64,000 nucleotides of DNA. Source: Prorocentrum cordatum. Taxonomy: Eukaryota > Sar > Dinophyceae > Prorocentrales > Prorocentraceae. This document shows, piece after piece, positions 1-9,780 of the stretch. The DNA is taken from contig CAUYUJ010006524.1 of assembly GCA_963575745.1 (NCBI GenBank), positions 208,501 to 272,500 on the forward strand. Direction: 5' to 3'. A model generated the notes under the pieces. It saw only the letters and a program-made list of their open reading frames with translations, was not told the origin of the DNA and ran no database searches. The position numbers and the translations under genes are program-made. Every line of letters starts with the position of its first letter. Positions within the stretch are counted from its first letter, which is position 1.

Positions 1-1009
1 GGCCTATGGGGGGACACATCGACCCCCACTCGCCTATTGATAACCGATAGGTGCCTGATAGCCCACCCCGCCCAGGAGTTGGCGGTTTCCCCTTGAGGGG
101 GGGTCTGTCGCCGATCTGTTAGCGATGTGCCGCCGATTCCAGGTCGATGCTTTCACCCGTGTGACGGTCCCACCTGCCGTTTCCCTTGAGGGCATCGCGA
201 GTGAGTGAGAGCAATCGAGCCGCCCCTTGAATTCCATGTCTCAGGCGACGAAAGATAATAATAGCCATAAACATATCATGAGAAGAAGAACAATCATAAT
301 ACAAACTGAGAAGGATAAGAAGACGAGCGAAGACAGTGCGACACCGTTGCACTGAGCTCGCCCCTTCCTCCCGCACTGCGCGCCCGAAGCTGCTGGCGGG
401 AACGCGGAAGAGGGGGTCCTGCTGGGCGCTGACGGCGCGACACGAACAAGTGTCCCCTTGGGGGGAGGGGGGGAAGTCGGCGGCACGCTGCTGCTCCGGG
501 CTCCACCGCGGAGCACTTCTTTGCCCACACCGCTCGTGTGCCCCCTGGCGCCTCTTCGCGCGCCTGCAGGAGCAGCCGCACCACTGAGCGGAGTCCAAGG
601 GGCCCCGAACGATACTCCCAGATCAGGCGTGCATTCGCAGGGGGCGATCAATGGGGGGGGGTGGCAGGCGTGCACCGTTCGTGCCCCTCTCGGGCCCCAG
701 GAGGGCCCCTTTGGGGCTCCTTTGGGGCGCAAGAGGTGCACGCGTCTCCCCCCCCCCCGCTATCGCCCCCCAGTGTTGATCGCCTGGCCAAGCCCTCGAC
801 GTCGTGGTATGGTCACCGCGTGGGCCCCCGGAGCTCTCGACCTCCTCCAGAGTAAGTCTGTCCTTCCCTCGTGCGTATGGCGCAGGTCGTTCTCAGATGG
901 CCCCGGCCTGGCGAGGCCCCCACAGAGGCCGAACAGCTTCCAGACTGCACGTCGTGTTTTTTTGTTTTCCGCGGCGCGAGTGGATTTGGGTCCACCCTCT
1001 CAGGGTCAA
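1..1009. other. GC-rich spacer without recognisable gene
   Basis: Frames are open on both strands because of high GC, but their translations are Pro/Ala/Arg-rich and match nothing I recognise. The only clear structure is the inverted repeat at 639-771, listed separately. Confidence 0.5.
639..771. repeat. Imperfect inverted repeat (hairpin)
   Basis: The left arm (about 639-687) reads GGGGCGATCAA, a G run, then GCGTGCACC and GTGCCCC. The right arm (about 724-771) is its approximate reverse complement: GGGGCGC, GGTGCACGCGT, a C run, then ATCGCCCCC. Arms are about 46 bases around a loop of about 36. This could be a foldback element or the footprint of one. Confidence 0.6.
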
Positions 1010-1300
1010 GTTCGATCTGATCGATTCGATTCGATATCGATTCTGACCGGCTCGATCCGATTCGATTCCGATGTTTCCAGGATCCGACGGGGCATTGTGC
1101 TTGCATGGCGCTGGTATGCATCCTGGCCAGCCGATCCGATTTGATTATGATTATGTGCTGATGCATTCCGATCCGACGCCCACTCCGATTATATCCGGTG
1201 TTCCGATTCGATGCCACTGATTCCCACGAGTTCTCAGATTCTCAGATGCTCCAACTCTCATGATCCGATTCGATCCGGTTCGTCGATGTCCCGATGTTAT
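1010..1300. repeat. Degenerate short-period array of CGATTC/GATCC words
   Basis: Words such as GATTCGATTCGA and GATCCGATTCGATCC recur every 5-6 bases with many substitutions, which is a decayed short-period satellite. No coding signal is visible. Confidence 0.6.
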
Positions 1301-1376
1301 GCTCACCAGTTATCCGATGTCTGTTTTTGTTCCTCCTCCTCCTCCTCCACGTCTCCAAGACGTCTTCTGTTGGTTT

Positions 1377-1378
<2 letters not shown>

Positions 1379-1408
<30 letters not shown>
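1379..1408. repeat. (TA)n microsatellite
   Basis: Uninterrupted AT dinucleotides for about 30 bases. It is isolated in GC-rich surroundings and I do not read it as a promoter. Confidence 0.95.
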
Positions 1409-1411
<3 letters not shown>

Positions 1412-1689
1412 CAGCCTCACCTCGTTTCAATGCCATCGTGTGGCTCGGGCTCGAGTTTCTTACGCCTTTGTCATTCACAGCTTCGTAGTACTGTTTCCAG
1501 CTGTGCCGTCAGGACTGCTTCAAAGAGAGAAGAAGATCCGAACAAAAAAATCTCCAAGGCGTGCTGCACGGTCCTGGTCACCGGCCGCTTCGCGGAGCGG
1601 CCGCTCATGGCGCCGAACGGCGAGCGGTTCGCCAAGGACGGGCGGCCCGGAGGTGCGCGCTGGCCGCCGCCAGGGTTGCCACGGGTCGG

Positions 1690-2160
1690 ACCCCTCCCGG
1701 TGCTTCTCCTTCTGCGCCTTCCTCCTCTCCGCCCTCCTCGTGCCCCTCCACCATTCGATATCTTCCTCCTATCCTCCTCCATCACCCTCCCTCCTCCATT
1801 CCTGCCGTCCCTCCTCTGCCCTTCTCTTTCCCTTCTCAGGTCCCCCTTCCTGTTTCTCCTCTTGCTCCAACTCCTTGACACGTCTTCTCAGATTTCTTCT
1901 GCTGCACCTCCTCTCGTCATCCCCATCCTCAGCCTCATCCTCGTCCTACTTCCCTCCCATCTCGTACTTCCTTCTGATCCTCCACTGCATCCTACGTGCC
2001 CTCTGATCCCTCCCACTTCCTCTACACTCTACACCTCTCCTCCTCCTCCTCCTCCTCCTCCTCCTCCTCCTCCTCCTCCTCCTCCTCCTCCTGCGTTACA
2101 TCCCCACTCCCTCCTCCTCCCTCTCCTCCGTGCCCATCCCCCCCCCAAATTATCCCTCCC
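1690..2160. repeat. Pyrimidine-rich tract with (TCC)n core
   Basis: A C/T-rich stretch with a pure TCC triplet run at about 2033-2092. Its Pro/Ser/Leu-rich translations on either strand are low-complexity artefacts. Confidence 0.85.
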
Positions 2161-2164
2161 CCTC

Positions 2165-2400
2165 AAGTGGCGCAGCCGAGGCGCCCCCGCCGCTCCAGGC
2201 CCCAGCGAGGCCCTCTGGCTGCCTTCCCCGTCGGCCCCTCGGCGGCCCTCGACGGCCTCCGCGCGGGGATCCATCGGGCGCAGTTTTCGACGGGGTCGTG
2301 GCCCCCCGGCAGCCCTCCGGCGGCCCCTCGGAGCTCGGCGGCCCCTCGGAGGCCCTCGGGGGCCCTCGGCGGCCCGTACGAGCTCGGGCGCCGGACGGGT
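2165..2400. repeat. Degenerate 10-11 bp array (CGGCCCCTCGG words)
   Basis: Words like CGGCCCCTCGG, GGCCCTCGGGG and GGCCCTCGGC follow each other every 10-11 bases. The unit length resembles the 11 bp arrays at 44.3-49.3 kb, but the word differs. Confidence 0.55.
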
Positions 2401-2469
2401 TCAGAAGGCGACTCTGGGGAACGTCGGCTGGGTGCTGATGGGGGTGGCCCAAATGGGGGGTGCAGAAAA

Positions 2470-2935
<466 letters not shown>

Positions 2936-2949
2936 TTGCTTTCATCATG

Positions 2950-3115
2950 ATGATGTGGGTGACGATGAGGAGGGAGAGGGGGCGGAAGGGGAGGGAAGGG
3001 TTTCGAGGAGACTGGCAGGTTGGAGGAAGAGGAGAAAAGGAGAAAGAGGAGGTGAAGGAGTGGGTGGAGGCGGGATGGAGGAGATGGGAGGAGCGGAAGC
3101 GAGAGGAAGGTGCTT
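2950..3115. repeat. Purine-rich (GGA/GAG) tract
   Basis: An almost pure G/A stretch of AGGAG and GGGAG words directly after the GAT block. No gene signal. Confidence 0.7.
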
Positions 3116-3238
3116 TAGAAGCTCGAAGCACAGAAGCTCTCGCCCCGTGATTCCTCTCGGGGGAACAGGCGGTGCAGGTTGTGGACTTTTATGCGCGGTT
3201 GCGCGGACGACCTAAGCCTGTAGCTGATATGGAGGCTA

Positions 3239-3440
3239 ATGATGGGAATGAGGATGGCGAGGAGCTTCATTCCCCCCCACGGGAAGGAAGAAGATGCAAT
3301 GGCCTACGTGGACCGGTTGCAGACCATCGGCTTGTCCGCTAGTGCCCTCGCCGCCGCCGCCGGGTTCGGCAGTGGTGGAGACGTCGCCAAAGGCAAGCCA
3401 TTCTTGGTGATCGCGGCGCAGGAGTCTCGGAACACAAAGG
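3239..3440 (+). CDS. Candidate exon, unidentified
   Basis: The frame reads with balanced composition (HGKEEDAMAYVDRLQTIGLS, then an Ala-rich stretch and GKPFLVIAAQES), unlike the low-complexity frames nearby. A second candidate exon follows at about 3597 after a pyrimidine-rich stretch ending in TTTAG. I recognise no family. It could also be a decayed mobile-element fragment. Both ends are approximate. Confidence 0.3.
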
Positions 3441-3596
3441 GAGACGCAGACAAATTTGTGTGTTGGTCGTGCAGTCGAGCATGTATCCAGTTGCCGCGGC
3501 AACGACAGGCTCCGCCCAGTTTCAGCCACGTACACAGGGACAATGTCAGACCGCTCGGCCACCATGCTTTGATTATGTTTCTGCTATCCTTTAGCC

Positions 3597-3915
3597 GCCC
3601 AGGGGCTCACGGACCACGCCGACCCCCAGCCCCGGGACAGCATCGCCAAGTTGTTGCAGACGTGGCGCCGCCTGTACGCGAACATGTTCGAAGCCGTGGT
3701 GGTGGCCTGCGGGAGCGTGGAAACAGCTGCCAAGCTGGACATGGAGATCAACTCGGAGGTGTACGCGAGCGCGGTGGATGGAGTCCTGACGAAGGGATCG
3801 TTCGCCTGGAGGCCGAAACTCTGCGCACTGTCCGTCAATCCCACCATGTACAACCTGGCAAAGCAGATAAGCGGCGGAAAGGTTGCCCCGTCCGCCCAGG
3901 CCGAGCCGATGCGCC
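3597..3915 (+). CDS. Candidate exon, unidentified
   Basis: This frame, different from the upstream exon's, encodes a helical-looking stretch (LLQTWRRLYANMFEAVVVA, then AAKLDMEINSEVYASAVDG). It begins just after CTATCCTTTAG, a plausible 3' splice site, and runs into the R1 element at 3925. Function unknown. Tryptophans, tyrosines and mixed charges make it more gene-like than its surroundings, but no homologue comes to mind. Confidence 0.35.
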
Positions 3916-3924
3916 CGTGCTCTT

Positions 3925-4110
3925 CCCAGACATCCGACGTATTGCTTTTTCTGGCACGGGGCCCCCAGAAGTGCTGACCCTTTCCCCAGGGCCAGCTTCT
4001 TTCCCCTAGTCGTTTTTTGATGGTCCCGGGGCCCGGCAAGGGCCCACAGTTGCCGAAAACGGCAAAATCTAACCGTCGCGATTCTGTTCAGGACGCGAGA
4101 ACGTCTGGGG
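3925..4110 (-). mobile_element. Short inverted-repeat element, family R1
   Basis: The ends are CCCAGACATCCGACGT on the left and, read on the other strand, CCCAGACGTTCTCGCGT on the right, so they form terminal inverted repeats. The core carries GGGCCCGG, then GACCATCAAAAAACGAC when read on the minus strand. That core and the overall length (186 bases) match the copy at 27546-27728 in the opposite orientation. No coding capacity; a MITE-like, non-autonomous element. Confidence 0.65.
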
Positions 4111-5100
4111 AAGCACCCTTGCTTGTTTTCCTGCTTCGGCCACGGCGACCTCCCTCGGCCTCTCGGCTCGCTCACGCGACCCACGCCCGTCGGCACCATT
4201 CGGGATTGGGACCTTGGTTCTGCGCAGCCTTTGGCTGTATTGCTCCTCAGCAGCTGCAGCAGCTTGGTTATGCGCGTATCGAGTCCGTCGCTGGCAATCG
4301 GAAGGACTTCCTGGACGGAGTGTCCCGAGGCCTATGGCCCAGAGTTCGCAGTAAAGCCGAGTTGGCCAGCAGGTAGCAACGGGATCTTTTGCTTATCTGG
4401 CCTGTAGCGACACCGTCGCTATGCACATGTCATACATCTGAAAGACGCGTCAAAGTTCATAGGCTCAAGACTTCCCTTAAGAAAATCAAGAATCTGAGCT
4501 GGGCCCTAGGAGTTTTCTTGGAGCTGTGTTTGCCGTAGAACTGTCGTATCTCTGGATCTGGACTGCTGTTTCACTAGCCGCTTGGAGTGAAGGCCGCTGC
4601 CTTGGCACAGAAATTCTCTCAACTCTGAGCAGAGGTGCGCACACGAACCCCCGAACTCCCCCATCCCCCCCCCGCCCCGGCCCCCGCCTGTCTGCCCACG
4701 TCGGCAGGGCCCGCTCCTCCGCCCCACCCACCCCGGCGAGGGAAAGAGGCCGAGCATCGTGTACGACCACCACCTCAGCAGCGCCGGCCAGGATGCAGAG
4801 GCCCGGAGGGCGGGCCTGGCGGGAACCGTCTTGGGCCAGGCACCTGCCAAGAGACACCCTGCTTGCCTGCAGGGTGCCCTGGGTTTCCTGGGTTTCGATG
4901 GTCTTGCTATGGAGAGGGTAGCGTTCCCACACCAAGGAATCAATGGACGTCCTGGGGTCTCAGGGTTGGGTTTTTCGTGGACGGCTTCTTGTGGACTGGC
5001 CTCCACTGTATAGACTTCCAGATCTCGGCCAGGAGGGCCTGTGCACCACTTCGGTGGCAAGTCATGGGGGCCTTGCGTACCCTCGCAATTCCGCCTTTAG
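4111..5100. other. No confident gene
   Basis: One short plus frame near 4250-4376 (LGYARIESVAGNRKDFLDGV) has balanced composition and ends at a stop at 4374-4376. It could be a decayed exon. The remainder (4400-5100) has no frame that looks like protein and no clear repeat. Confidence 0.35.
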
Positions 5101-5220
5101 CGTCGACTAGCGTCTGGAGTCGATGAGATAGCGCCAATCTAGGATCGGCTAGCGCCGGTTAGCGTCGATTTAGCGTCGATTCGCGCCAATTTGGCGCCGA
5201 TATGTGTCGATTCGCAAGAG
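5100..5220. repeat. Degenerate ~10 bp array (TAGCGTCGAT words)
   Basis: TAGCGTCGA, TAGCGCCGGT and TAGCGTCGATT recur at intervals of about ten bases with substitutions. Confidence 0.55.
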
Positions 5221-5419
5221 CCGACAAGATGGTATGGGAGGCTCCCATGAGTTGGCACCGAACACCAGCCCAGGGCCCAGGAGGGGCTTGGCCAGGGCTG
5301 GTGGTGGTGTATTGCTAAGAGTCTTTTTAGATTCGGCCTGGGAGTCTGATGAGGCCCAGCGCGGGTTCCGCCGAGTGGGAAGCGGGGGCGAGGTTCGAGG
5401 TGTTTCTGGGCTCGAGGAG

Positions 5420-5500
5420 GCTTCATGTCTTTTTCGGCCCCCGGGAGCCATTGTCGTGCCCCGGGACCGTCAAAAAAACGGATCTGGGGCGAAGAACTAC
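5420..5500 (+). mobile_element. Partial R1 element
   Basis: TTTTTCGGCCCCCGGG, then CCCCGGGACCGTCAAAAAAA, aligns with the core of the full R1 copy at 27546-27728. Terminal inverted repeats are not recognisable, so this is a fragment. Confidence 0.5.
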
Positions 5501-5559
5501 ACCACATGGACCCCGGGGGGGGTCCAGGAACCGATTCTGAAACGGATTTTGCTTCATCC

Positions 5560-5665
5560 CTGCGGAGCAATCGCGGCGGGTTTTCTTGCAGTTCTCGGCT
5601 TCCGGGGGGACCGTCAAACAACGACTCGGGATGCAAAGCGGGCCCTGTGGAATGGGTCGGGACCT
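5560..5665 (+). mobile_element. Partial R1 element, tandem to the previous one
   Basis: GGGGGACCGTCAAACAACGA, followed by CTCGGGATG, repeats the R1 core about 150 bases after the first fragment in the same orientation. This suggests a tandem or nested insertion. Confidence 0.5.
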
Positions 5666-5679
5666 GCGTTTAGAGCGAC

Positions 5680-6200
5680 ACCCAACGAAGGCAACGCTGG
5701 GGGTGGGCTGCTGAGGGGGACCCCCCCTCCTCGCCCACGACAGGGGGGAGGGGGGGAAGGTGCACCCCCGCATACGAAAGGGGGGGGGGGAAGGAGGTTC
5801 ACCCCACCTCCCACACGCACACACGAAAGGGGGGGGCAAGGGGGTGCACCCCGCCCCCCTTTTTATTATTCTCATCTCGGCACGGGAAAGAAGAGGCGAC
5901 AGGTTGTTGTTCTCCTCTCTTCTTGAGGATGGGGTGTTCCGCCTCGACAAACAGATCGGTGGACGCACCCACTGAAAACGACGCCGGGGGGGCGGAAAAG
6001 GAGGACCCCCCCCTCCCGCCCTCCCACGACAGGGGGGGGCAATGGGGTGCACCCTCCACTTTCTTCCCTTCGATAAAGCGATGGCCAACGAAAACGATGC
6101 CTAAGAGTTGGGCGGCAAAGGGGGAGCCCCAACCCCTCCCCGCACACGACGCGAGAAAGGGGGAGGTGACAGGGTGTGCTTCGCCTCCCTTCCCGGTTGA
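5680..6200. repeat. Degenerate G-run/C-run modules
   Basis: Three related modules start near 5690, 5975 and 6087 with an AACGA...CGCTGGG-like lead, then G runs and C runs, CCCACGACAGGGGG and (G)TGCACCC. The last copy is the most diverged. Sub-modules with CACACGAAAGGGGGG are repeated within. No coding signal. Confidence 0.5.
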
Positions 6201-6362
6201 CAGTCGACCCTGGAAATCGTCTCCAGGCGAAGCCCGGAATTCCTTGCGGCCGCGAAACCCATAATTTCACACCGTGAATTCCAGAATCAGAGATACAAGC
6301 GAGTCGAGGCTTCTCCATCTAGTCGAGAGTTTCAGTGGATCTGTCTGTCGACGCGCTTCGAG

Positions 6363-6632
6363 TTGATTATGGGAGTTCTGCCGATGGTGCAACATCGTGT
6401 GGTTGGTCGCCGTCAGCCTTTCCCATCGGACAGGGCAGGAGAGTGCTACATCGCTGGCGCCACCGACAACTGGGAGTTTGAAGACTACCAGCGGGACGCC
6501 CGCCAGAGGGCTCACATCCTCGTCGCCGACGTGGTCAACGGGTCAGAGGCGGCGGCGGAGTTCAGCGGTCAGGTGAGAGACGGAGCGGTGACCTTCACCT
6601 CGTGCCATTCGGAGTGGATCCGATTGGGTTGA
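6363..6632 (+). pseudogene. N-terminal segment of the RT element
   Basis: An 89-codon frame (PFPSDRAGECYIAGATDNWE in its middle, ending EWIRLG before a stop) of balanced composition. Its position ahead of the next conserved piece suggests that it is the degraded amino-terminal part of the element. Family members in my memory have a variable, poorly conserved domain here, so this rests on position more than motif. Confidence 0.4.
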
Positions 6633-6654
6633 GAACGCTCATGAGCACAGTCCT

Positions 6655-6986
6655 TTGAAGGAGCCGCTGTCGCTGGCTAGCACGACGGACCAGCTAGATG
6701 TGACGGATCTGGTGTGCATTGATCTTGTGTTGTGGTGGAAGATGGGTGTGGAACACATATCCAAGATGCAGAAGGAGCGCGCCGGCATTTTGGAAGCAAG
6801 GACGTTCTTGCCGTGCGGAAGCCAGCAAGTGGAGTGTGGAGGACTTGCGTGATGACGATCGAGGCCCAGGTCGTGGCGGAGGTCGCGGCCAAGATCGCGG
6901 AGGCAAAGGTGAGGATGATGAACGCCCCCAGGGAGTGGCGGGGTATAAGTGACCCTCACCGTGTGTTGGTGCCGTTCGGAGCCTAG
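6655..6986 (+). pseudogene. Helical pre-RT segment of the RT element
   Basis: Two frames join here. 6655-6852 reads TTDQLDVTDLVCIDLVLWWK and continues with MGVEHISKMQKERAG. The neighbouring frame (about 6800-6960) reads EAQVVAEVAAKIAEAKVRMM. The 'DQLDVTDLVCIDLV' stretch resembles the 'DQLN..N.AS.E...RR.Q' block that I associate with this retroelement family, and the following helix resembles its Lys/Arg/Glu-rich 'KE.RKAREER' block. The frame change at about 6800 is consistent with decay. Confidence 0.5.
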
Positions 6987-7053
6987 GCCTGTAGCTCAGT
7001 GGACCAGGCGTCGAAGTGCATCACCTTCTTCCTGAAGTTTAGCGCCGACGACG

Positions 7054-7990
7054 ATGACTCCAGGCCGTCGTGCGCCAGGGGGTGGCAAGCATGGGGATCC
7101 GTTTCCGCTTCCTGAACCCACATTTTTGAAGTTTTCTGGAGTTGAGCGGCAGGGGCGAATTTTAGAGGCCACTCGAGCGCTGAACTACCTCGCCGCCGCA
7201 CGTACTGGCGATCTGGAGAGGGCACATGCCCACACCGGCGTTGTTGGCAAAACTCGTCGGGACTGTCTCGATCACATCAGGGAGGTGATGGGCAAGTATG
7301 GCGACAAGCCGAAGGACCTGGACGGGGAGATGTCGTTACGGCAGCTGCTCAACAACAGGTCACTTTACGGACAGCTACCGCAACACATGGCGAGCTACTC
7401 GTGCGACAAGCGGAGGGCCCTGAAGGGCGATGTGCAGCCTAAGGACGCAGTGGAGTTGTTGCCACCTGTGGCGGCCGGGCTTCTGAAGCATAGTGAGCGG
7501 CACATCGAGCGGAGTACGGAGGACACCGAGAGTTTGCGTGACGAGGGCGAGCTGAGCACACCGCACTGGGACCCCACTCTACGTCGGGACGCCCGGGCGT
7601 GGGCTCACTTAGTGAGGGCGCTATATCGTGCAAGACTCTGCTCGGCGAGGAGAAATGTCAAGGCCCGAGTAGGGATATGTTCCGTTCAAGAGAAGGACGG
7701 CAACATCATATTGATATGCGACTCGAGGGTTCCCAACGCCCTTCACCGTAGGCCGCCAAAGGCCAAGCTAGGCGGCGTCGACGCCCTCGCCGAGCTGAAC
7801 CTTACGGGCATGTACGACGGCGAGACGGACATCGGGAGCCTGGACCTCGATGCAGGCACGATCGACGTGAAGAATGCCTTCCAGCACTCGGTGAAGGAGG
7901 CGGCCAGCTGGTTCGGGCTCGGACACAAGATCAGGGCCAAGGAGTGGGGCGTGAAGAAGGTGTGGGGCGACGACCTGAAGTACTGGCGCC
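7054..7990 (+). pseudogene. Reverse transcriptase, fingers and palm motif A
   Basis: About 312 codons remain open in one frame. At codons 210-235 the frame reads ARVGICSVQEKDGN, then ILICDSRVPNALHRRPP; the second part is the fingers signature of the dinoflagellate RT family (usually 'RLI.DGR..NALHRRPP'). DVKNAFQHS at codons 271-279 is palm motif A: the first catalytic aspartate is present, followed by the usual aromatic in 'AF'. VKEAASWFGLGH follows as in family members. The upstream block LLNNRSLYGQLPQHMASY and the 'PKDAVELLPPVAAGLLKH' block also match the family from memory. The frame is lost near 7985, where the homology moves to another frame. The ATG at 7054 is simply the first in frame and probably not the true start. 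Confidence 0.75.
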
Positions 7991-8395
7991 GTCGATGCCG
8001 AGGAGGAGCTCGAGGTGGTCTTCGAGGCGATGTGCATGGGAGGGACCTTGGCCCTCTACCTCTGCAGCGAAGGGGCGGAGAGCTGTATCGCGGAGGCAGG
8101 GGTGTCGGCCATGAGAGACCGAGCCTCCTTGCCACCCGCCGTGGGCCCTAGTTGCCTGGGTGCTGCCTGCGTGGACAACGTGACGGTGGTCACGGCCAAG
8201 CCTCCAGGGTCCTCGGCTTGCCGGGCGGCGCTGCAGGGCGTCGCGGAGTCGAGGTGCCTTTCGCTGCAGCCACCCGAGGTCGGGAAGGTCGCGGAGTCGC
8301 CCGGACTCGTCCTGGATTTGGAGAGTCGGGAGGTCCTGCGCACCCCCGAGAGGCACTTCGACGCCGACGCCATGTGCGCAGCGGCGATCTGGAGG
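7985..8395 (+). pseudogene. Reverse transcriptase, palm motifs B and C
   Basis: Homology continues here one frame away from the previous piece. ELEVVFEAMCMGGTLALYLC (about 8005-8064) corresponds to motif B, usually 'MGWSWALYFC'. CLGAACVDNVTVV (about 8156-8194) is motif C: VDN in place of the common YVDD. The family itself carries VDN, so the Asn is a family trait. In the usual alignment only one of the two motif C carboxylates would be present. The tail, GLVLDLESREVLRTPERHF, matches the start of the thumb. Homology returns to the first frame near 8383. Confidence 0.7.
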
Positions 8396-8800
8396 TCTGG
8401 TTCGTCCACGCGATCAACATGATTGGGTTGCGGCGGCCGCTGATGTCTATTTTCCAGGAGGCGCATCGCCGCCTCGACTTTCGACGTGAACGACGGGCTC
8501 AGATCGGCTACGTCCTCTGGCGGGAGACGTGGGCCGTGCAGAGCCAGGTCTTCTTTTCCTACGCGGGTCTGGACACGCCAGTTTCCAAATGGGTGCACGT
8601 TCCCGACATCTCCACTCAGGGGCGCGGCCTGCTGCGCCAGGTGGTGGCGGCGCCCGTCATTTGCAAGGAGATGAGGTGCCGGGAGAGGTGGCGTTCCATG
8701 GAGATCGAGCCCCAGCCCGAGCGCCATTTCATCAGCACGGGCGTCGCGCGGGATCTCGTTTGGGGCTGGGCAGAAGCCGGCGACTATCAGGGCGACGAGC
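8383..8800 (+). pseudogene. RT thumb and connection region
   Basis: SGDLEVWFVHAINMIGLRRP followed by LMSIFQEAHRRLDF matches the family block usually read as 'GH..N..ML.RP.LS..Q..YRF'. Farther on, VLWRETWAVQSQVFFSYAGL and CRERWRSMEIEPQ match the 'LW.E......L..A.L' and 'RERWR' blocks. The frame is shared with the first RT piece, so the middle piece could reflect two compensating frame changes at about 7985 and 8383. The frame stays open to 9597. Confidence 0.65.
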
Positions 8801-9400
8801 AGGTGTTCGCCGACCCGGGTGCGGTGCCAGACCGTCGGGCGGCCTGCTGGCGCGGGCGCAGCCTGCGCCCGCGGAGCTCGAGAGGCGGCAAGCGCAGGCA
8901 AGGCGCCGCGCAATCGCAGGGCGCGCCGGCGCAACGGCGTGGAGGCGGAGGCGCCTGCTGCGACCCCGCCGGTCTCCAAGTGCTGGGCGGATCGATCGGC
9001 ATGGACTCTGGTTGCGCGCGGGCTGCGCGCCTGGCCGAAGGAGCGCGCCATCGCGAAGGGGGCGCGCGTCGCTTTGGGCGGCGCGCGCCGGCGCGCTCGA
9101 AGCCGACGCCTGCGATGACGTCGAGACCTCACCTCGTTGACGATATGGCGACGCGCTGCTTCTTCGACAAGGGCCGGGGGCGATCCTGGGCCAACGCAGT
9201 GCGCCGTCGGCTGCGCGCTTGCCAGCTGGCGGCCGATTTTCGCCCGAGGTGGAGTCGCGTCGACAGCGAGTGCTGCGCCGCCGGCGGGGGCCCCCGCAGG
9301 CAGCCGGCGCTTGTGGCGGCGCCGCCCGAGATGGCCGAGGGCCCCGTCTCAGCTCCTCTCTTGCCGAGAGGGCGGTTGGAGCTGGAGACGGCCGTCGAGA
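8800..9400 (+). other. Ala/Arg-rich linker of the RT element
   Basis: The frame remains open between the RT and the methyltransferase-like part, but the translation is Ala/Arg/Gly-rich with no motif. GC is extreme, so all six frames are largely open. It is plausibly a disordered linker. Confidence 0.45.
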
Positions 9401-9597
9401 GCGCTCGCCGGCCAGCGTCGCGAGCTGGCGCTGCTTGGGCATGCTGTTCAGACTGGGTGGTCTTGGAGCTGTTTGCTGGGGCCGCTGGCATCGCGGCAGC
9501 CTGTCGGCGTCGGGGCCCGCGCGCAAGCCCGCCCTTCGAGTTGCCGCTTGGGGCCACATTCGACAAGAGCAGTAAAGCGATACAGAAATCCGTTTAG
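9400..9597 (+). pseudogene. Methyltransferase-like domain, SAM-binding motif I
   Basis: The frame reads SDWVVLELFAGAAGIAAACR (from about 9448) followed by RRGPRASPPFELPLGATFD and ends at a stop at 9595-9597. ELFAGAAG fits motif I of C5-type DNA methyltransferases (usually 'DLFAGxGG'), the loop that binds S-adenosylmethionine. 'PPFELPLGATFD' matches the family's 'PPFDI..G...D'. The stop is probably a lesion, since the domain continues in other frames downstream. Confidence 0.6.
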
Positions 9598-9602
9598 ATA
9601 AT

Positions 9603-9780
9603 GATTAGAGAAAGATAGATTCAACGCGTTGACCTGGAGGCCCCATTGCTAGGAATCGCATCCGAAACTGGGCAAGGGCGAGAGTTCGGGAACGTTTGGG
9701 AGTGGGATTCGCCCTATTCAGTGCTGGGGTGGTTCGTGACTTCGTGAATGTGCGCGGTGCGGGGCTGCCTTTCGCTTGGA
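9603..9780 (+). pseudogene. Methyltransferase-like domain, middle part
   Basis: The third frame reads WARARVRERLGVGFALFSAG followed by VVRDFVNVRGAGLPFAW. This resembles the family block 'WSRAR...G..FA.FTA.VVR.C...GLPFS' that precedes the ENP motif. The catalytic-type 'GTPC' motif that should lie at about 9615-9650 is not readable in any frame, so the proposed active site is gone. Two stops lie upstream in this frame. Confidence 0.5.

Noticed and set aside
1379-1408. TATA-type promoter in the (TA)n run
   Set aside because: A pure dinucleotide microsatellite without an adjacent gene; dinoflagellates also lack typical TATA promoters.
6983-7055. tRNA-like start (CCTGTAGCTCAGTGGACC)
   Set aside because: Resembles the A-box/D-arm, but no B box or acceptor-stem pairing follows within 100 bases.
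8732-9559. Long minus frame opposite the RT element's linker
   Set aside because: Ala/Arg/Pro-rich shadow in very GC-rich DNA, opposite a recognised plus-strand element.
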